Part shown: piece by piece, positions 62,068 to 64,000 of the stretch
Layout: each line of letters begins with the position of its first letter
How positions within the stretch are numbered: the first letter of the stretch is position 1
Assembly (NCBI GenBank): GCA_016716385.1
Contig: JADJWL010000002.1
Location: 538,390 to 602,389 of the forward strand
Length of the DNA stretch: 64,000 nt
Reading direction: 5' to 3'
DNA from: Bryobacterales bacterium
Lineage (GTDB): Bacteria; Acidobacteriota; Terriglobia; Bryobacterales; Bryobacteraceae
The notes under the pieces: generated by a model
The model's database searches: none
What the model saw: the letters and a program-made list of their open reading frames with translations, nothing else
What the model was told of the DNA's origin: nothing
Translations under genes and position numbers: made by a program

Positions 62068-62253
62068 GTGCGAACGATCTACCAGCGAATCCGGGCGCTG
62101 ATCCGTGACGAGCGTGGGCAGGACCTGATCGAGTACGCTCTGATGTGCATGTTCTGCGTCGCGTCGATCATGCTGGTCATCCCCGACCTGTCGGAGTCGT
62201 TTGCACTGTGGGCGAACAAGATGAATACTCTTCTCACGTCCGCCCTGTTCTAA
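62068..62253 (+). CDS. Flp/Fap-type pilin, solitary
   Basis: A 61-residue protein that fits class IVb Flp pilins: a short basic leader, the processing motif with G/Q-D-L-I-E-Y-A-L (RDERGQDLIEYALM), one long hydrophobic helix, and a small C-terminal tail. The start is GTG at 62068 behind GGGAGAG. Flp pilins form adhesive tight-adherence pili and need a TadV peptidase and a secretion apparatus. No tad, rcp or prepilin peptidase gene is in the window, so this copy is solitary here. Confidence 0.85.
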   Translation: MRTIYQRIRALIRDERGQDLIEYALMCMFCVASIMLVIPDLSESFALWANKMNTLLTSALF

Positions 62254-62296
62254 AAACCGGCCGGACGCTTACTTCTGTTCGAGTCTGCGTCCGGCC
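62252..62296 (-). terminator. rho-independent terminator of the SDR gene, with the stop codon in the loop
   Basis: Read on the minus strand, GGCCGGACGC (62296-62287) pairs perfectly with GCGTCCGGCC (62268-62259) over an 18-base loop, followed by GGTTTTTA. The loop contains the SDR TAA (62271-62269), and the T-run overlaps the flp stop codon on the other strand. Confidence 0.7.
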
Positions 62297-63042
62297 ATCA
62301 GCCCGCCGTCTACTACCTGCACGGTCCCGGTCACGAAACCGGCTTCATCCGAAGCCAGGAACAGCGCGCAGTTCGCCACTTCCCGCGGCGTCCCGATCCG
62401 CCCCAGCGGGTACATTTCGAGCAGCTTGGCGTATCCGGCCGGAAATCGATTCCAGTGCTCCATGCAGATATCCGTCGCGATCGTCCCGGGGCAGATCACA
62501 TTCGACCGCACATTCCACCCGGCATATTCCACGGCCACCAGGCGCATCAGCGAAATGAGTCCGCCCTTCGCGGCCGTGTACGCCGGCTCGCCCACGCTCC
62601 ACAGGGCGTTGACGCTCGACAGCGTCACGATCGAACCGCCGCCCCGCGCCCGCATCGCCGGCAGAGCGCGTTTTGTACACAGGAACGGGCCTTTCAGGCT
62701 GACCGCGAGCGTCCGGTCCCAGTCGGCCTCCTCGAGTTCCGTGAGCGAGACATCGTTCACGGCAAGAAATGCGTTGTTAACGAGGATATCGGCTCCGCCG
62801 AACGTCTCTTCGGCCAGCCGGAACATGGCGTCCACCTGCGCCGCGTTGCTGATGTCTGCGACCGCCGCCACCGCGCGTCCGCCGGCGGCCTGGATGCTGT
62901 CCACAACGGCTTGCGCCGCTTCGGCGGCGATGTCGTTCACCACCACGGCCGCCCCCTCGGCGGCGAACAGACGCGCCGTCTCCGAGCCGATCCCGCCGCC
63001 CGCGCCCGTGATGAGCGCCACCTTATCCCGTAACCGTGCCAT
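62269..63042 (-). CDS. SDR oxidoreductase
   Basis: A 257-residue classical short-chain dehydrogenase: cofactor loop TGAGGGIGSETA, VNNAFL, catalytic SSVNALWSV and AYTAAKGGLISL. The MARLRDKVALITG start is typical. The closest general reading is a 3-oxoacyl reductase or glucose-type dehydrogenase; the substrate cannot be given. Its 3' end forms one arm of a terminator hairpin. It is divergent from the D-aminoacylase gene with 24 bases between the starts. Confidence 0.87.
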   Translation of the reverse strand: MARLRDKVALITGAGGGIGSETARLFAAEGAAVVVNDIAAEAAQAVVDSIQAAGGRAVAAVADISNAAQVDAMFRLAEETFGGADILVNNAFLAVNDVSLTELEEADWDRTLAVSLKGPFLCTKRALPAMRARGGGSIVTLSSVNALWSVGEPAYTAAKGGLISLMRLVAVEYAGWNVRSNVICPGTIATDICMEHWNRFPAGYAKLLEMYPLGRIGTPREVANCALFLASDEAGFVTGTVQVVDGGLMAGRRLEQK

Positions 63043-63049
63043 CGTGTGC

Positions 63050-63055
63050 AGTATA
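63050..63055 (-). promoter_or_regulatory. candidate -10 box directly before the SDR gene
   Basis: TATACT on the minus strand ends seven bases before the SDR ATG with no ribosome site between. This is the clearest leaderless-type layout in the window. Confidence 0.4.
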
Positions 63056-63066
63056 GTTGAGTCGGG

Positions 63067-64000
63067 ATGCAACCTTGGCTTCTCCGGAACGCGACGCTCA
63101 TCGACGGAACCGGCGCCCCCGCCTTTCCGGGGGACGTCCTGCTGCAGGACGACGCCATCGCCGCCGTGGGCCGCTTCGATCCGCCGGAAGGCTGCCGCGA
63201 AATGGACTGTACGGGACTTGTTGCCGCACCCGGCTTCATCGACGCCCACAGCCACTCCGATCTTCAGGTGATCGAGGGACGGCGCGAGAAACTCATGCAG
63301 GGCGTGACGGCGGAAGTGATCGGCAACTGCGGCTTCTCCGCCTATCCGAGCCCGCCCGATCCGGCGCCCCTGCGCCAGTTCGCCAACGGAATCTTCCGCG
63401 GCGACGACTCCTGGGGCTGGGCGACCACGCGCGACTACCTCGACGCGATTGCCCGCAGCCCCGTAGCGCACGTCGCGTCGCTCGTGGGGCATGGCACGCT
63501 GCGCATCGCCGTCGCGGGACCGAAGCAGGGTCCGCTGCCCGAAGCGGACGTCGCGCGGATGGAAGCGCTGCTGGCCGAAGCGTTCGAAGCCGGCGCGACG
63601 GGATTTTCCACCGGCCTGATGTACGCGCCGGGCTCCTCCGCGCCTTCCGCGGAACTGGTCCGGCTCTGCAAGGTCGTGGCGCGTTACGGCCGCATCTATA
63701 CGAGCCACATCCGCAGCTACTTCGGCGATCTCGTCGAGGCGATTGAGGAACAGATCGCGCTGGCCAAAGCGAGCGGCTGCCGCCTGCAGATCTCACACTT
63801 GCAGGCCGTCGGCGCTGCCAACTGGCCGCAGCACCGAAGGGCTTTGGATACGATCGAACGCGCGCGCGCCGAAGGCGTCGATATCGCCTTCGACTGCTAC
63901 CCCTACGTGGCCGGATCGACCGTGCTGACGCAGGTGCTGCCCCAGTGGGCGCTCGACGGCGGAACCGAAGCGATGCTCGCCCGCCTCAATGACGCCGCCG
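63067..64000 (+). CDS. D-aminoacylase/N-acyl-D-amino-acid deacylase (N-terminal part, cut by the window edge)
   Basis: The frame runs from the ATG at 63067 (GGG just upstream) to the right edge, giving 311 residues without a stop. The metal-dependent amidohydrolase start is PWLLRNATLIDGTGAPAFPGDVLLQDDAI, with metal residues in APGFIDAHSHSDLQ, the family mark IGNCGFSAYP, and YTSHIRSY plus LQISHLQAVG supplying further histidines. These enzymes split N-acyl-D-amino acids. It has no signal peptide. The last third is outside the window. Confidence 0.9.
   Translation, partial: MQPWLLRNATLIDGTGAPAFPGDVLLQDDAIAAVGRFDPPEGCREMDCTGLVAAPGFIDAHSHSDLQVIEGRREKLMQGVTAEVIGNCGFSAYPSPPDPAPLRQFANGIFRGDDSWGWATTRDYLDAIARSPVAHVASLVGHGTLRIAVAGPKQGPLPEADVARMEALLAEAFEAGATGFSTGLMYAPGSSAPSAELVRLCKVVARYGRIYTSHIRSYFGDLVEAIEEQIALAKASGCRLQISHLQAVGAANWPQHRRALDTIERARAEGVDIAFDCYPYVAGSTVLTQVLPQWALDGGTEAMLARLNDAA

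Noticed and set aside
62068..62253. Part of a Tad pilus locus
   Set aside because: The neighbours are a DinB-like gene and an SDR gene; no tad, rcp or peptidase gene is present, so only a solitary pilin can be claimed.

Overview
The window is a high-GC chromosomal segment carrying almost only core and metabolic genes, packed with very short gaps. The longest gene-free stretches are about 190 and 170 bases (31541-31731 and 59273-59439), and there is no prophage, integrase, transposase or CRISPR array. The gene content points to Acidobacteriota of the Bryobacteraceae/Solibacteraceae type: a VWFA-related protein of the acidobacterial kind, several TlpA-like redox proteins, secreted amidohydrolases, a TonB receptor and Tat-exported sugar-processing proteins. 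This assignment is inference from gene families, not a computed phylogeny.

Layout. 1-1970: end of a sugar isomerase gene and an MFS sugar-acid transporter. 1964-5068 (minus): yebC, ruvC, a small secreted protein and a TPR-thioredoxin protein in one overlapping run. 5167-9478: a cupin, then the c-di-AMP/cell-wall operon cdaA-cdaR-glmM (minus) and a divergent solitary cas6-like gene. 9536-16334: glutamate dehydrogenase, then a minus-strand sulfur amino-acid block (cystathionine beta-synthase, cystathionine gamma-synthase/lyase, homoserine dehydrogenase, an exported methyltransferase) and an adenosine-deaminase-like gene. 16333-18509: glgB with a frameshift near its end. 18554-22088 (minus): a sugar-type permease, a Gfo/Idh oxidoreductase, an HExxH protein, a TlpA lipoprotein and a DsbD-N-like protein. 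22178-26494: pdxR-pdxS-pdxT for PLP synthesis, followed without gaps by a LMW-phosphatase/ArsC-type protein and a 2-hydroxyacid dehydrogenase.

26515-41728: a frameshifted DPP-IV-type peptidase, a three-part methyltransferase, a lipoprotein amidohydrolase, tRNA-Arg(CCG), an alpha/beta hydrolase, a HerA/DUF853-type ATPase, an SGNH-sialidase fusion, a MauE-thioredoxin fusion, RNase P RNA and a large OmpA-PKD-Ig outer-membrane protein ending at a clear terminator. 41813-53908: a PQQ-type propeller, fpg, a bifunctional homocysteine methyltransferase/MTHFR, a Sua5/YrdC protein, the molybdenum-cofactor genes moeA-moaC-mog, then a VWFA protein, a DUF58 protein, a TonB receptor, a glycine-zipper lipoprotein and a small P-loop kinase. 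53952-59272: a probable uronate/polysaccharide cluster (two SDRs, a small membrane protein, an HTTM protein, an oligogalacturonate-lyase-like propeller, a beta-helix protein). 59440-64000: an LssY_C-hydrolase fusion, a DinB-like protein, a lone Flp pilin, an SDR and the start of a D-aminoacylase gene.

How the genes fit together. The window holds much of a methionine/cysteine network (homoserine dehydrogenase, cystathionine enzymes, homocysteine methyltransferase/MTHFR), whose transsulfuration enzymes need the PLP made by PdxST. It also holds three separate envelope thiol-disulfide loci. The most unusual items are the orphan cas6-like gene, the two single-base frameshifts in otherwise intact genes, the OmpA-PKD-Ig protein, the lone Flp pilin with a palindrome inside its promoter, and -10-like boxes placed so close to start codons that leaderless transcripts are likely.
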